In this document: positions 53,210 through 62,748 of the stretch, one piece after another
Numbering within the stretch: position 1 is the stretch's first letter
How the letters are laid out: every line of letters starts with the position of its first letter
From: Hydrogenophilales bacterium
Lineage (GTDB): Bacteria; Pseudomonadota; Gammaproteobacteria; Burkholderiales; Thiobacillaceae
DNA: 64,000 bases
Reading direction: 5' to 3'
Assembly (NCBI GenBank): GCA_016195805.1
Contig: JACPYT010000016.1
Location: forward strand, 124,001-188,000
Translations under genes and position numbers: made by a program
Notes under the pieces: model-generated
What the model was told of the DNA's origin: nothing
Seen by the model: only the letters and a program-made list of their open reading frames with translations
Databases searched by the model: none

Positions 53210-54076
53210 ATGGCACTGCAATCACTCGACATCAAGGCCCGCTCCGCCACCACCACGCCGCCTCCCCGTGCGCGCAACCCCGTTCACGTCGCCAAGCTGA
53301 TCGACATCTCCAAGTGCATCGGCTGCAAGGCCTGCCAGGTGGCGTGCATGGAATGGAACGACCTGCGCGACGAAGTGGGAACGAACGTCGGCATCTATGA
53401 CAATCCGCGCGACCTCTCCGACCAGTCCTGGACCGTGATGCGCTTTTCCGAAGTGGAGGTGGAGCAGGGGCGGCTGGAATGGCTGATCCGCAAGGATGGC
53501 TGCATGCACTGCGATGACCCCGGCTGCCTCAAGGCCTGCCCGTCGCCGGGGGCGATCGTGCAGTATGCGAACGGCATCGTGGACTTCCACGAGGAACACT
53601 GCATCGGCTGCGGCTACTGCCTGACGGGGTGCCCTTTCAACATCCCGCGCATCTCGAAGAAGGACAGCAAGGCCTACAAATGCACGTTGTGCTCGGACCG
53701 GGTGGCGGTGGGCCTGGAGCCTGCCTGCATCAAGACCTGTCCTACCGGCGCGCTGGTCTTCGGCTCCAAGGAGGACATGATCCACCACGCCGAGGGGCGC
53801 ATCGCCGACCTCAAGGAACGCGGCTACGCCAATGCGGCGCTGTACAACCCGCGGGGTGTCGGCGGCACGCACGTGATGTACGTGCTGCAGCACGGCGACC
53901 AGCCCGAGCTGTATGCGAATCTTCCCAAGGACCCGCACATCAGCCCGCTGGTCAGCCTGTGGAAGGGGGTGACCAAACCCCTCATGAGCCTTGGCATTGG
54001 CCTGGCCGTCTTTGCCGGCTTCTTCCATTTCGTTACTGTGGGTCCCAAGGAGGTGGAAGAGGAAGAAACGGATTGA
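53210..54076 (+). CDS. fdoH: Formate dehydrogenase iron-sulfur (beta) subunit
   Basis: A 288-residue protein with four ferredoxin-type clusters: [35 protein letters not shown] and [22 protein letters not shown]-terminal membrane helix ([19 protein letters not shown]) anchors it. It passes electrons from FdoG to the cytochrome b subunit. It starts 10 bases after the fdoG stop (ribosome site GGGAGG). Confidence 0.95.
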   Translation: MALQSLDIKARSATTTPPPRARNPVHVAKLIDISKCIGCKACQVACMEWNDLRDEVGTNVGIYDNPRDLSDQSWTVMRFSEVEVEQGRLEWLIRKDGCMHCDDPGCLKACPSPGAIVQYANGIVDFHEEHCIGCGYCLTGCPFNIPRISKKDSKAYKCTLCSDRVAVGLEPACIKTCPTGALVFGSKEDMIHHAEGRIADLKERGYANAALYNPRGVGGTHVMYVLQHGDQPELYANLPKDPHISPLVSLWKGVTKPLMSLGIGLAVFAGFFHFVTVGPKEVEEEETD

Positions 54077-54119
54077 GCTGGTCCGTTCTTCATTCTTCCC
54101 ACGACATCAAGGAGCGATC

Positions 54120-54737
54120 ATGCGCACGACGATTCAACGCTACACCGCCCGGGAACGCAGCAACCACTGGGTGGTAGCCATCGCCTTCATCCTCGCCGGC
54201 CTGTCGGGGCTGGCGCTGTTCCATCCGGCCTTCTTCTTTCTCACCAACCTGTTCGGTGGCGGTCCCTGGGACCGCATCCTGCATCCCTTCATCGGCGTGG
54301 TGATGTTCCTGTCCTTCGTCGCCCTGGCGGCGCGGTTCTGGCGTTTTAACCACTTCACGCCGGCCGACCGCCAGTGGATGAAGCACATCGGCGATGAGCT
54401 GTGCAACCGCGACGAGCGATTGCCTGAAGTCGGCAAATACAACGCCGGCCAGAAATACCTGTTCTGGACGGTGGTGGTGACGGTTCCCGTGCTGCTGCTC
54501 TCAGGCGTCGTGATCTGGCAGCCGTGGTTTGCGCCATACTTTCCCATCTGGCTGTTGCGCGTGGCGGTGGTCATTCATGCGCTGGCAGCCTGGATCATGA
54601 TCCTCGGCATCATCGTGCACGTCTATGCTGCGATCTGGGTCAAGGGCACGGTACGTGCGATGACGCGCGGGACGGTTTCCGAGGCCTGGGCCAAACACCA
54701 TCATCGCGCCTGGTATCGCGAGATGACCGGCAAATGA
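54120..54737 (+). CDS. fdoI: Formate dehydrogenase cytochrome b556 (gamma) subunit
   Basis: A 205-residue membrane protein with four helices. His residues for the two b hemes are in ARERSNHWVVAIAF, LHPFIGVVMFL, VIHALAAWIMILG and IIVHVYAAIW. The start follows AAGGAGCG. It transfers electrons to quinone. The gene order fdoGHI-fdhE is the usual one. Confidence 0.94.
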   Translation: MRTTIQRYTARERSNHWVVAIAFILAGLSGLALFHPAFFFLTNLFGGGPWDRILHPFIGVVMFLSFVALAARFWRFNHFTPADRQWMKHIGDELCNRDERLPEVGKYNAGQKYLFWTVVVTVPVLLLSGVVIWQPWFAPYFPIWLLRVAVVIHALAAWIMILGIIVHVYAAIWVKGTVRAMTRGTVSEAWAKHHHRAWYREMTGK

Positions 54738-54771
54738 TTTCCGACCTTTCATGACAAGGATCGATTAGCGC

Positions 54772-55689
54772 ATGACGACCACACTTCTGCAGCCCGGCGA
54801 AATCGAAGCGGCAGCCGGCAACATTCCGGAACTGCTGTTGCCGCCTGCCGACGCGTTTCTGGCGCGCGCGCTACGGCTGGCGCGGCTCGCCGAAGGCCAC
54901 ACCCTCGGCGACTACCTGCGTTTTGTTGCCCACCTGGCACGGGCGCAGCAGGACAGGCTGACGACAGGCGACACCGCCATGGCCATGCCTACGGCCGAAC
55001 GGCTGGCGCAATGCCGAGAATACCGGATGCCCCCGCTGGCGCCCGCCGGTCTCGGTTTGCCGGAGGGCTGGCGCGACACGGCGCGGCACCTGGCACGGGC
55101 GGTTCGGCCGGCGTTGCCCACCGCAGGCCAGGCGGCACTGGAACCGGTTCTGGAAAAACAGGATGCCTGGCTGGACGCGCAGGCTGCATCCCTGCTCGAC
55201 GGGAAGATCCAGGACCTCGATGTCGCCGCGGCGCCGGTTATCGGCGCCGCGCTGCAGGTGCACTGGGTCCGTCTCGCCCGTCAGCTCGATCCCAGACAGG
55301 TGGCGCGGCCCGAGCATCCCAACCTGTGCCCGGTATGCGGCGCACATCCGGTCAGTTCGATGGTGCGTGTCGGCGGCGCCGAGAGCGGTCTGCGCTATCT
55401 GCATTGCGCGCTGTGCAGTTCGGAATGGCATGTGGTGCGCGCCAAGTGCAGCAACTGCGACAACACGCGCGGCATCGCCCACTATCATCTGGAAGGAAGC
55501 AACCGGCTGGTGCAGGCCGAGGCCTGCCCGGAATGCCGCACCTATCTGAAAATCATCCAGCAGGAGAAGGATCTGCTGGCCGATCCGGTGGCCGACGACC
55601 TCGCCACCCTGACGCTCGACCTGCTCATGGACGAGGCCGGCTTCGTCCGCAGCGGAATCAACTGGTATCTGGTTCAGGGTCAACTATAA
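54772..55689 (+). CDS. fdhE: Formate dehydrogenase accessory protein FdhE
   Basis: A 305-residue cytoplasmic protein. The C-terminal half carries rubredoxin-like Cys pairs: [30 protein letters not shown] and [10 protein letters not shown]. FdhE is needed for maturation of respiratory formate dehydrogenases before Tat export. It follows fdoI in the same operon. Confidence 0.93.
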   Translation: MTTTLLQPGEIEAAAGNIPELLLPPADAFLARALRLARLAEGHTLGDYLRFVAHLARAQQDRLTTGDTAMAMPTAERLAQCREYRMPPLAPAGLGLPEGWRDTARHLARAVRPALPTAGQAALEPVLEKQDAWLDAQAASLLDGKIQDLDVAAAPVIGAALQVHWVRLARQLDPRQVARPEHPNLCPVCGAHPVSSMVRVGGAESGLRYLHCALCSSEWHVVRAKCSNCDNTRGIAHYHLEGSNRLVQAEACPECRTYLKIIQQEKDLLADPVADDLATLTLDLLMDEAGFVRSGINWYLVQGQL

Positions 55690-55735
55690 AGAGACACAGC
55701 CGCTTCAAGTCGTCGCTTCAACCATCGCAAAGGGA

Positions 55736-57142
55736 TTGTCTATCGTGCATAGCGCCCCGCCACGCCCGCCCTCGATCGATCGCGTCCTCAACTGGAGCGC
55801 TGTTTTTCCCCTGATTGCCGAATACGGCCGCGAACCGGTGCTCGCCGGCGCGCGCAGCGTGCTCGACAGCGCACGCCAGACCGCGCGCACCGGCGAACGG
55901 GTGGATTACACCGAACACGCGCTGGCCTCCCGTCTCGCCTCGCATCTGGCGCAGCGCAACGCGCCCCGCCTGAAGCGGGTGTTCAACCTCACCGGCACCG
56001 TGCTGCACACCAACCTGGGGCGCTCCCCCCTCCCGGAGGAGGCGGTCGACGCGCTGCTGAGGGCGGCACGCCATCCCTGCGCGCTGGAATACGATCTCGA
56101 AACCGGCGGGCGCGGCGACCGCGATGACGTGGTTGAGGGCGTGCTGTGCGAACTCACCGGCGCCGAGGCGGCCACCGTGGTCAACAACAACGCGGCGGCG
56201 GTGTTCCTGCTGCTCAACACCCTGGCCATGCGCAAACAGGTGATCGTCTCGCGCGGCGAACTGGTCGAGATCGGCGGCGCCTTCCGCGTGCCCGACATCA
56301 TGAGCCGCGCCGGAGCGAAGCTGGTCGAGGTCGGCACCACCAACCGCACCCATCTGCGCGACTTTGCCGAGGCCATCGGCCCGCGAACGTCCCTGCTGAT
56401 GAAGGTGCACACCAGCAACTACGCGATCCAGGGATTCACCGCCAGCGTGCCGGAAACGGAGCTGGTGCAGCTTGCCCATGCGCACGGCCTGCCCTTCGTG
56501 GTCGACCTCGGCAGCGGCACGCTGACCGATCTCGCACGCTTCGGCCTGCCGAGCGAACCGACGCCGCAGGCGTCGATCGCCGCCGGCGCCGACCTCGTCA
56601 CCTTCAGCGGCGACAAGCTGCTGGGCGGCCCGCAGGCCGGCATCCTGGTCGGGCGCCGTGAGCTGATCCAGCGCATCAGGAAGAACCCGCTCAAGCGCGC
56701 GCTGCGCGTCGGCAAGCTCACGCTGGCGGCGCTGGAGGCGGTACTGCGCCTGTATCGCGATCCCGACCGCCTGCCCGATCGCCTCACGGCCCTGCAACTG
56801 CTCACCCGGCCGCGCGGCGACATCCAGACCCAGGCCGAACGCCTACTGCCGCCCATGCAGCAGGCGCTGGCCGGCTGGCCGGTGACCGTGGCGGTCGAAC
56901 CGGCCCTGTCGCAGATCGGCAGCGGCTCGCTGCCGATCGACCGGCTGGAAAGCTGCGCGCTGACCGTGCGGCCGTCCACGAAAAAATCCGGCGTGCTACA
57001 CGCCCTCGAAGCCGCGCTGCGCGGCCTGCCGCTGCCGGTGATCGGCCGCATCGCCGACGGCGCATTGCGGCTCGATCTGCGTTGTCTGTCCGCTGCGGAT
57101 GAAGCCGATTTCGCAGCCCAGTTGTCCCTGGTGAAACCCTGA
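55736..57142 (+). CDS. selA: L-seryl-tRNA(Sec) selenium transferase
   Basis: A 468-residue PLP enzyme; the start is TTG ([10 protein letters not shown]) or the GTG three codons later. The catalytic Lys294 sits in [14 protein letters not shown]. The N-terminus [20 protein letters not shown] and [12 protein letters not shown] are typical SelA motifs. SelA converts Ser-tRNA(Sec) to Sec-tRNA(Sec) with selenophosphate from SelD; selD is not in the window. Confidence 0.95.
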   Translation: MSIVHSAPPRPPSIDRVLNWSAVFPLIAEYGREPVLAGARSVLDSARQTARTGERVDYTEHALASRLASHLAQRNAPRLKRVFNLTGTVLHTNLGRSPLPEEAVDALLRAARHPCALEYDLETGGRGDRDDVVEGVLCELTGAEAATVVNNNAAAVFLLLNTLAMRKQVIVSRGELVEIGGAFRVPDIMSRAGAKLVEVGTTNRTHLRDFAEAIGPRTSLLMKVHTSNYAIQGFTASVPETELVQLAHAHGLPFVVDLGSGTLTDLARFGLPSEPTPQASIAAGADLVTFSGDKLLGGPQAGILVGRRELIQRIRKNPLKRALRVGKLTLAALEAVLRLYRDPDRLPDRLTALQLLTRPRGDIQTQAERLLPPMQQALAGWPVTVAVEPALSQIGSGSLPIDRLESCALTVRPSTKKSGVLHALEAALRGLPLPVIGRIADGALRLDLRCLSAADEADFAAQLSLVKP

Positions 57143-57157
57143 GAGAAGGAGTCTTGC

Positions 57158-58252
57158 ATGCAACGACGCGAATTTCTGTGGACGTCCGTGGCCCTCGCCG
57201 CCGGCGTGATGTGGCCGGCCGGCCGGGCCGAAGCGGCCTTCGAGCCGTCACCCGAGGATGGCTGGCGCACCTTCGATGTCACCCACCGGGTGGAGGTACT
57301 GCAGCCGGACGGGGCGACCCGCGCCTGGCTGCCGTTGCCTTCGGTGGACGAGAAGGACTGGATCCGCACGATGGGCAACCTGTGGCAGGGCAGCAGCGGG
57401 AATGTGCGCCTGCTCCGCGACCAGGAATACGGTGCGCAGATGCTCTACGCCGAATGGGCCGCCGGCGAGAAGCCCGTGCTGGAGGTCACCAGCCGCGTCG
57501 CCACGCGCGACCGCGCCGTCGACCTGAACCGGGCCGGCAAGGCCGCGCCGCTGTCGCACGCCGAGCGGCACCTCAATACCATGGCGACCAAACTGTTGCC
57601 CACCGATGGCATCGTCAGGAAGACCGCGCTCGACATCACCCGTGGCGCCCGATCGGACGAGGCCAAGGCACGGGCCATTTACGAGTGGGTGGTGGACAAC
57701 ACCTTCCGCAACCCGAAGACGCGCGGCTGCGGCCGGGGCGACATCCGCTTCATGCTGGAATCGGGCGACCTTTCCGGCAAGTGCGCCGACCTCAACGCGC
57801 TGTATGTCGGCCTGGCGCGCGCGGTCGGCCTGCCGGCGCGCGACGTCTATGGAATCAGGGTGGCGGATTCGCGTTTCGGCTACAAGAGCCTGGGCAAGAG
57901 CGGCGACATCAGCAAGGCGCAGCACTGCCGCGCCGAAGTGTGGCTGGCCGAACACGGCTGGGTGCCGGTGGACCCGGCCGACGTGCGCAAGGTCGTGCTG
58001 GAGGAACCGCCCGGCGGCCTCACGCTCGCCGATGAAAAGGTGAGCGACGTCCGCAAGCGCCTGTTCGGCGCCTGGGAAATGAACTGGCTGGCCTACAACA
58101 CCGCGCACGACGTGCCGCTGCCGGGCTCGCGCAAGGTCACCGTGCCTTTCCTCATGTATCCGCAGGCCGAAACCGCCGCCGGCCTGCTCGACAGCCTGGA
58201 TCCGGCCACCTTCAGCTACAGGATCACCTCGAAGGAGATCACTGCCTCATGA
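57158..58252 (+). CDS. Exported transglutaminase-like protein within the sel operon
   Basis: A 364-residue protein with a Tat/Sec-type signal ([18 protein letters not shown]). The transglutaminase-like core has Cys209 in [20 protein letters not shown], His256 in AQHCRAEVW and Asp in [10 protein letters not shown], a complete Cys-His-Asp triad. Its stop overlaps the selB start as ATGA. Such proteins can be proteases or amidases acting in the periplasm. Why it is co-transcribed with selA and selB is unknown. Confidence 0.87.
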   Translation: MQRREFLWTSVALAAGVMWPAGRAEAAFEPSPEDGWRTFDVTHRVEVLQPDGATRAWLPLPSVDEKDWIRTMGNLWQGSSGNVRLLRDQEYGAQMLYAEWAAGEKPVLEVTSRVATRDRAVDLNRAGKAAPLSHAERHLNTMATKLLPTDGIVRKTALDITRGARSDEAKARAIYEWVVDNTFRNPKTRGCGRGDIRFMLESGDLSGKCADLNALYVGLARAVGLPARDVYGIRVADSRFGYKSLGKSGDISKAQHCRAEVWLAEHGWVPVDPADVRKVVLEEPPGGLTLADEKVSDVRKRLFGAWEMNWLAYNTAHDVPLPGSRKVTVPFLMYPQAETAAGLLDSLDPATFSYRITSKEITAS

Positions 58253-60153
58253 TCGTCGGCACCGCCGGCCACATCGACCATGGCAAGACCACGCTGGTGC
58301 ATGCGCTCACTGGCGTGGACACCGATCGCCTCAAGGAAGAGAAATCGCGCGGCATCTCGATCGAACTGGGCTATGCCTATCAGCCGCTGGAAGACGGCGG
58401 CGTGCTGGGCTTCGTCGACGTGCCCGGCCACGAGCGCTTCATCCACACCATGCTCGCCGGTGCCGCGGGGATCGATTTCGCCCTGCTGGTGGTCGCGGCC
58501 GACGACGGCGTGATGCCGCAGACGCGCGAGCATTTAAGCATCCTGAACCTGCTCGGAATCGAACGCGGGGCGGTGGCGCTGACCAAGATCGACCGCGTCG
58601 AGGCGGCACGCACAGCCGAGGTCGAACGCGACCTGCAGCGCATGCTGGCCGATACCGCGCTGGCGGGCGCACCGGTGTTCCCGGTGTCGGCGGCGGACGG
58701 GCAGGGCGTCGACGCCTTGCGCGCCCATCTGCATGAAGCGGCGCAGGCGATGCCGCAGGCGCGGGGCGAGGGCGGCTTCCGGCTCGTGGTCGACCGCAGC
58801 TTCACCCTGAAAGGCACGGGCACCGTCGTCACCGGCACCGTGTTCGCCGGCCGTGTCGCAGTGGGCGACGAAGCGGTGGTGACGCCGTCCGGCAAGCCGG
58901 TCCGCATTCGCAGCCTGCATGTGATGAACCGGCCGGCGCAGGCGGGACAGGCTGGGCAGCGCTGTGCGCTCAACCTGCACGGCGTCAGCAAGGACGAGGT
59001 CGCGCGCGGCGACTGGATCGTGGCGCCGCGCCTGCACGCGCCGACCGCGCGCTTCGACGTGCGGCTGTCGCTGTCGCCGCAGGCGCCGGCCGCGCTCACG
59101 CACTGGGCGCCGGTTCATCTGCACCTGGGCGCGGCGCACGTCATGGCGCGGGTGGCGCTGCTGGAAGGGGAGCGCCTGGCGCCGGGCGAAGGCGCGCTGG
59201 CGCAACTGGTCGCAGACCGCCCGCTCGGCGCACTCCACGGCGACCGCTTCATCGTGCGCGACGCTGACGCCCGCCACACCCTCGGCGGCGGCATCGTGCT
59301 CGACCCCGAGGCGCCGGCGCGCAAGCGCAAGACGCCGCTGCGGCTGGCGGAACTCGCCGCGCTGGACATTCCCGACACCGCGCAGCGCCTGCGTTGCCTG
59401 CTCGGCCTGCGCGGGCTCGACCTCGACCGGCTGGCCGTGCACTGGAACTGCAGCGATCCGGCTGCGCACCTGCCGGCCGACAGCACGCTGGTGCGCGCCG
59501 GCCATGAAACCTGGGCATTTTCCGCCGCGCACTGGGTGCGCCTGCAGGATGCGCTGCGCGCCGGTCTCGCCGCGTTTCACGAACGTTTTCCCGACGAACT
59601 GGGCCCCGATGCCGCACGCGCCCGGCGCATGTTCCTGCCGACGTTGCCGGCCGCCGCGTTCCTTGCGCTGACCGCCGCATTGCTGGCGGCAGGCACGCTG
59701 CAGCGCAGCGGTTCCTGGCTGCATTTGCCGACGCACAGCATCGCACTCACCCGCGAGGAGGACGCGCTCTATCAGCGCATCCGCCCCTGGCTGACGGAAG
59801 CCGCCTTCGATCCGCCGTGGACACGCGATCTGGCCAGAATGAGCGGCAAGGACGAGGCATCGATGCGGCGCCTGCTGCAGAAGCTGGCGCGTCAGGGCAA
59901 GCTCTATCAGGTCGTGCGCGACCTGTTCTACCTGCCCGAAAGCGTGGCGCAACTGGCCACCCTGGTGCAGGAACTGGAGCACCTTGGAGGCGAGACGCGT
60001 GCTGCCGAATTCCGCGACCGCAGCGGCCTCAGCCGCAAGCGCGCAGTGCAGGTGCTGGAGTTTTTCGATCGGGTGGGCTACACGCGCCGCGTGCGCGAAG
60101 CCCACCGGCTGCGCAATGCGGACATGTTCGGCAGGGCGGAACATGCCGCTTGA
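58249..60153 (+). CDS. selB: Selenocysteine-specific elongation factor SelB
   Basis: A 634-residue GTPase. GHIDHGKT (G1), DVPGHERF (G3) and TKID (G4) are in the first 125 residues. EF-Tu-like domains II and III follow, and the last ~250 residues are winged helices that bind the SECIS (for example [20 protein letters not shown]). SelB carries Sec-tRNA(Sec) to the UGA of fdoG. Its stop lies 3 bases before the tRNA-Sec gene. Confidence 0.96.
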   Translation: MIVGTAGHIDHGKTTLVHALTGVDTDRLKEEKSRGISIELGYAYQPLEDGGVLGFVDVPGHERFIHTMLAGAAGIDFALLVVAADDGVMPQTREHLSILNLLGIERGAVALTKIDRVEAARTAEVERDLQRMLADTALAGAPVFPVSAADGQGVDALRAHLHEAAQAMPQARGEGGFRLVVDRSFTLKGTGTVVTGTVFAGRVAVGDEAVVTPSGKPVRIRSLHVMNRPAQAGQAGQRCALNLHGVSKDEVARGDWIVAPRLHAPTARFDVRLSLSPQAPAALTHWAPVHLHLGAAHVMARVALLEGERLAPGEGALAQLVADRPLGALHGDRFIVRDADARHTLGGGIVLDPEAPARKRKTPLRLAELAALDIPDTAQRLRCLLGLRGLDLDRLAVHWNCSDPAAHLPADSTLVRAGHETWAFSAAHWVRLQDALRAGLAAFHERFPDELGPDAARARRMFLPTLPAAAFLALTAALLAAGTLQRSGSWLHLPTHSIALTREEDALYQRIRPWLTEAAFDPPWTRDLARMSGKDEASMRRLLQKLARQGKLYQVVRDLFYLPESVAQLATLVQELEHLGGETRAAEFRDRSGLSRKRAVQVLEFFDRVGYTRRVREAHRLRNADMFGRAEHAA

Positions 60154-60156
60154 ACT

Positions 60157-60252
60157 GGAAGGGAAGCGTGCCTGGTGGTGCGGCCGGACTTCAAATCCGG
60201 TTGGGGGTGTCAGTCGCTCCCGGGTGGGTTCGACTCCCACTTCCTTCCGCCA
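60157..60252 (+). tRNA. selC: tRNA-Sec (UCA)
   Basis: A 96-base gene ending in an encoded CCA. The 8-bp acceptor stem (GGAAGGGA with TTCCTTCC), discriminator G, the anticodon loop CTTCAAA with UCA, the long variable arm and the T-arm (GTGGG-TTCGACT-CCCAC) match bacterial selenocysteine tRNA. It completes the selA-selB-selC set for the upstream selenoprotein gene. Confidence 0.97.
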
Positions 60253-60743
60253 CTCTGTCGCGACGGATCCTCTGTCGATCCGACGCACCCTGCGTAACCA
60301 AGCCCGGCGGTCGCATTCAGCATCCCCGTGCCTGAGTGCGCCAGGCGTTTGTTCGCTGCTGTAGCTGGGCCGGCCACGATCTCCTCGTATCCCCGTCGAA
60401 GTCGACTGCACAGCCTTCAGCGCCTTTGCCTGCGCGGGACTGCACCGCATCCGCTCGAGCAACCCGATTTCCAGTAAGCCCAGGCTGTCGTCGACGCGGA
60501 TGCACGCGCAGCAATGTATCGAAAAAATCGATATAAAAGCGCAAAAAATATCGTTTGAAAAATAGATATATAGAAACTATCTTTTTCCACAGGGGCTATC
60601 GACAGGCGAATTCTGCGCCCGGTAAGAGCCAGCCCCCGGCCCGGGAGGCACCGCCTTGTGCCTTCCGAAGCTCCGGGACGGGCAGGGTGTGTCGCATGGC
60701 CGATCGATCAAAAGATGAATTGCCACTACGGAAGGAAGCAAAA
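60253..60743. other. Gene-free leader between tRNA-Sec and dsrA
   Basis: 491 bases. The first 250 are GC-rich with no coding signal I trust. From about 60515 to 60600 the composition drops sharply to AT-rich (GAAAAAATCGATATAAAAGC; GAAAAATAGATATATAGAAAC), which is a likely promoter region for dsrA. A ribosome site (GGAAGGAAG) precedes the dsrA start. Confidence 0.5.
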
Positions 60744-62048
60744 ATGAGCAAGCCCAAGCTGGAAACCCCCAATCTTGACGAACTCGAGAAAGGACCGTGG
60801 CCGAGTTTTGTTACCGGCCTGAAGCGTCTGGCGAACGAGAGCGGCATGATGCACGACCTGTTGGGTCAGCTCGAAACGTCGTACACGACCAAGAAGGGCT
60901 ACTGGAAAGGCGGTACGGTCGGCGTGTTCGGCTACGGCGGCGGCGTGATCCCGCGTTTCACCGAGCTCAAGGACGAGGACGGCAAGCCCATCTTCCCAGA
61001 GGCGGCTGAGTTCCACACGCTACGCATCCAGCCGGCGCCCGGCATGCACTACACCTCCGACCTCTTGCGCAAGATGTGCGACGCTTGGCAGGAAACGGGC
61101 GGATCGGGCCTGATCGCCCTGCATGGCCAATCGGGCGACATCATGCTCCAGGGCATCCGGACCGAGAACGTCCAGCGCGCCTTCGACAAATTTAACGAGA
61201 TGGGCTTCGACCTCGGCGGCGCCGGCCCCTCGCTGCGGACGTCCATGTCGTGCGTCGGCGCCGCCCGCTGCGAGCACTCCTGCTTCGACGAAGCCAAGGC
61301 CCTGCGCACCGTCATCAACAACAACATCGACGACATGCACCGGCCCTCGCTGCCGTACAAGTTCAAGTTCAAGTTCTCCGGCTGCCCGAACGACTGCGTG
61401 AATGCGATCATGCGTTCAGACCTGGCGACGATCGGCACCTGGCGCGACAACATCCGCGTCGACGAGAAGCTCGTGCAGGACTACATGAAGGCCCACGGCG
61501 AGGAAGATCTCGTCAACGACGTGCTGACCAAGTGCCCGACCAGGGCCATCACCCTGGTTCCCACCGTCAAGTTCAAGCCCGGCGAGCACGTGTCTGCCGC
61601 CGACCTCGGCAACGGCAAGACGATGTGCATCGACAACAAGAACTGCGTGCGCTGCATGCACTGCCTGAACGTCATCCCCGGCGGCCTGCGTGTCGGCCTG
61701 GACAAGGGGGTCACGATCCTGATCGGCGGGAAAGGCGTGCTGAAGATCGGCGCAACCATGGGCACGGTCATCATCCCGTTCATGAAGCTCGAGACCGACG
61801 AGGACTTCGAGAAGCTGAACGAGCTCGGGCGCAACGTGATCGACTTCTTCGCCGAGAACGCGCTGGAGCACGAGCGCACCGGTGAGATGATCGAGCGCAT
61901 CGGCCTGACCAACTTCCTCGAAGGCCTGGACCTGCCGGTCGATCCCAACATGATCAGCCAGCCGCGCATGAATCCCTTCTTCCGTTCCGACGACTGGGAC
62001 GAGCAGGTCGAGAAGTGGCTGGAATACAAGGCCGCCAAGTCGGCCTGA
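60744..62048 (+). CDS. dsrA: Dissimilatory sulfite reductase alpha subunit DsrA (stand-alone copy)
   Basis: A 434-residue protein from the ATG of MSKPKLETPN; a longer frame from 60555 has no homology upstream. The siroheme-[4Fe-4S] motif is SCVGAARCEHSC plus FSGCPNDC (C-x5-C and C-x3-C). A ferredoxin insert carries CIDNKNCVRCMHC and KCPTRAI. These are DsrA features; in sulfur oxidisers the enzyme works in reverse, from sulfide level to sulfite. No dsrB or other dsr gene is adjacent, although DsrA needs DsrB. The gene lies between two tRNA-Sec copies. All cofactor Cys are present. Confidence 0.92.
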   Translation: MSKPKLETPNLDELEKGPWPSFVTGLKRLANESGMMHDLLGQLETSYTTKKGYWKGGTVGVFGYGGGVIPRFTELKDEDGKPIFPEAAEFHTLRIQPAPGMHYTSDLLRKMCDAWQETGGSGLIALHGQSGDIMLQGIRTENVQRAFDKFNEMGFDLGGAGPSLRTSMSCVGAARCEHSCFDEAKALRTVINNNIDDMHRPSLPYKFKFKFSGCPNDCVNAIMRSDLATIGTWRDNIRVDEKLVQDYMKAHGEEDLVNDVLTKCPTRAITLVPTVKFKPGEHVSAADLGNGKTMCIDNKNCVRCMHCLNVIPGGLRVGLDKGVTILIGGKGVLKIGATMGTVIIPFMKLETDEDFEKLNELGRNVIDFFAENALEHERTGEMIERIGLTNFLEGLDLPVDPNMISQPRMNPFFRSDDWDEQVEKWLEYKAAKSA

Positions 62049-62165
62049 GTTTCATCTGGCGCTAGGTTTGCTTGCCGTCCGTCTGACGGCGAGCGGCGGC
62101 TGGGTCGTCGGGGCGAGCAGTGCGGCAATCGCCTCGACAACCGGTGCGGGCTTGTTTTTTTGTGG

Positions 62166-62190
62166 CATTGCCGGCCCCGCGCCGGCAATG
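62166..62190. other. Perfect 10-bp hairpin downstream of dsrA
   Basis: CATTGCCGGC-CCCGC-GCCGGCAATG. A T-run precedes it on the plus strand (TTGTTTTTTTG), not follows, so it is not a classic terminator in either direction. It could still stop or stabilise the dsrA transcript. Confidence 0.55.
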
Positions 62191-62201
62191 AGTTCGATGT
62201 C

Positions 62202-62291
62202 ATGAGCGCTCAGTCAGCCTTCCTGCCGAGCCACCTGCGCGCCTACATCAACCCGGCGAAGCCCACCGGCGGCGCGGCGCAAAGGGTATGA
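62202..62291 (+). other. 29-codon open frame before the second tRNA-Sec copy
   Basis: MSAQSAFLPSHLRAYINPAK then PTGGAAQRV. It ends 3 bases before the tRNA-like copy, just as selB ends 3 bases before selC. I see no ribosome site and no family; it may be a gene remnant. Confidence 0.3.
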
Positions 62292-62294
62292 CAC

Positions 62295-62414
62295 GGAAGG
62301 GAAGCGTTCCTGGTGGTGCGGCCGGATTTCAAATCCGGTTGGTGGTGTCAGTCGCTCCCGGGCGGGTTCCACTTCCGCTTCCACTTCCACTTCCACTTCC
62401 ACTTCCTTCCGCCA
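62295..62414 (+). pseudogene. Second, expanded tRNA-Sec copy
   Basis: The first ~90 bases follow the selC gene closely: the same acceptor 5' strand GGAAGGGA, the anticodon loop TTTCAAA with UCA, the long variable arm, and a T-arm that can still pair (GCGGG-TTCCACT-TCCGC, one G-U). Between T-arm and acceptor 3' strand (TTCCTTCCGCCA) 24 extra bases, four TTCCAC units, are inserted. The total is 120 instead of 96 bases. Such a tRNA is unlikely to be processed or aminoacylated normally, so it is called a pseudogene. Confidence 0.8.
62367..62402. repeat. Hexanucleotide tandem repeat (TTCCAC)n
   Basis: Six units in a row: TTCCAC, TTCCGC, then four TTCCAC. The array lies in the 3' part of the tRNA-Sec copy. 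Slippage in the acceptor/T-arm sequence is the simplest source. Confidence 0.9.
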
Positions 62415-62748
62415 CTTATCAGCAGGTGTCGGGTATCGGGAATTTGAGCCTGACGAGACGGTCGCATTGATGTTGTGAGAGGTCGGTTATCGGCCTAAAG
62501 AGACGGTCAGCCCGTCGGTCACGACGTCCGGTTCTCGCGCCTGAGCCGCCATCGGCCTGCCATTGACACCAATTGACCCTCAACGCGCACTTCCAGTCAG
62601 GAAACCTTCTCCGGCAGCATACCTGGATGCTTTCCGCTGATCCGCGTTCGTGCTACCCACCTGCTATTCTCAGGCTTGAAGCCTCGCCGAAATCCCGTCG
62701 TACAGGCTGGGTCTGGATGATCGCAGGAAACCGGAGGATGGATCGGAC
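62415..62748. other. Gene-free leader before the glucosidase-like gene
   Basis: 334 bases with no coding signal. A short repeated motif GAGACGGTC occurs at about 62456 and 62499. A ribosome site (CCGGAGGA) lies before the next start. Confidence 0.45.

Noticed and set aside
58534-60462. 642-codon minus-strand open frame opposite selB and tRNA-Sec
   Set aside because: It covers selB and the tRNA in antisense and has no homology that I recognise.
62214-62402. Glu/Val-repeat protein on the minus strand
   Set aside because: The repeat peptide is a translation of the TTCCAC hexamer array inside the tRNA-Sec copy.
62367-62402. CRISPR-like array
   Set aside because: The units are 6 bases without spacers; no cas genes are present in the window.
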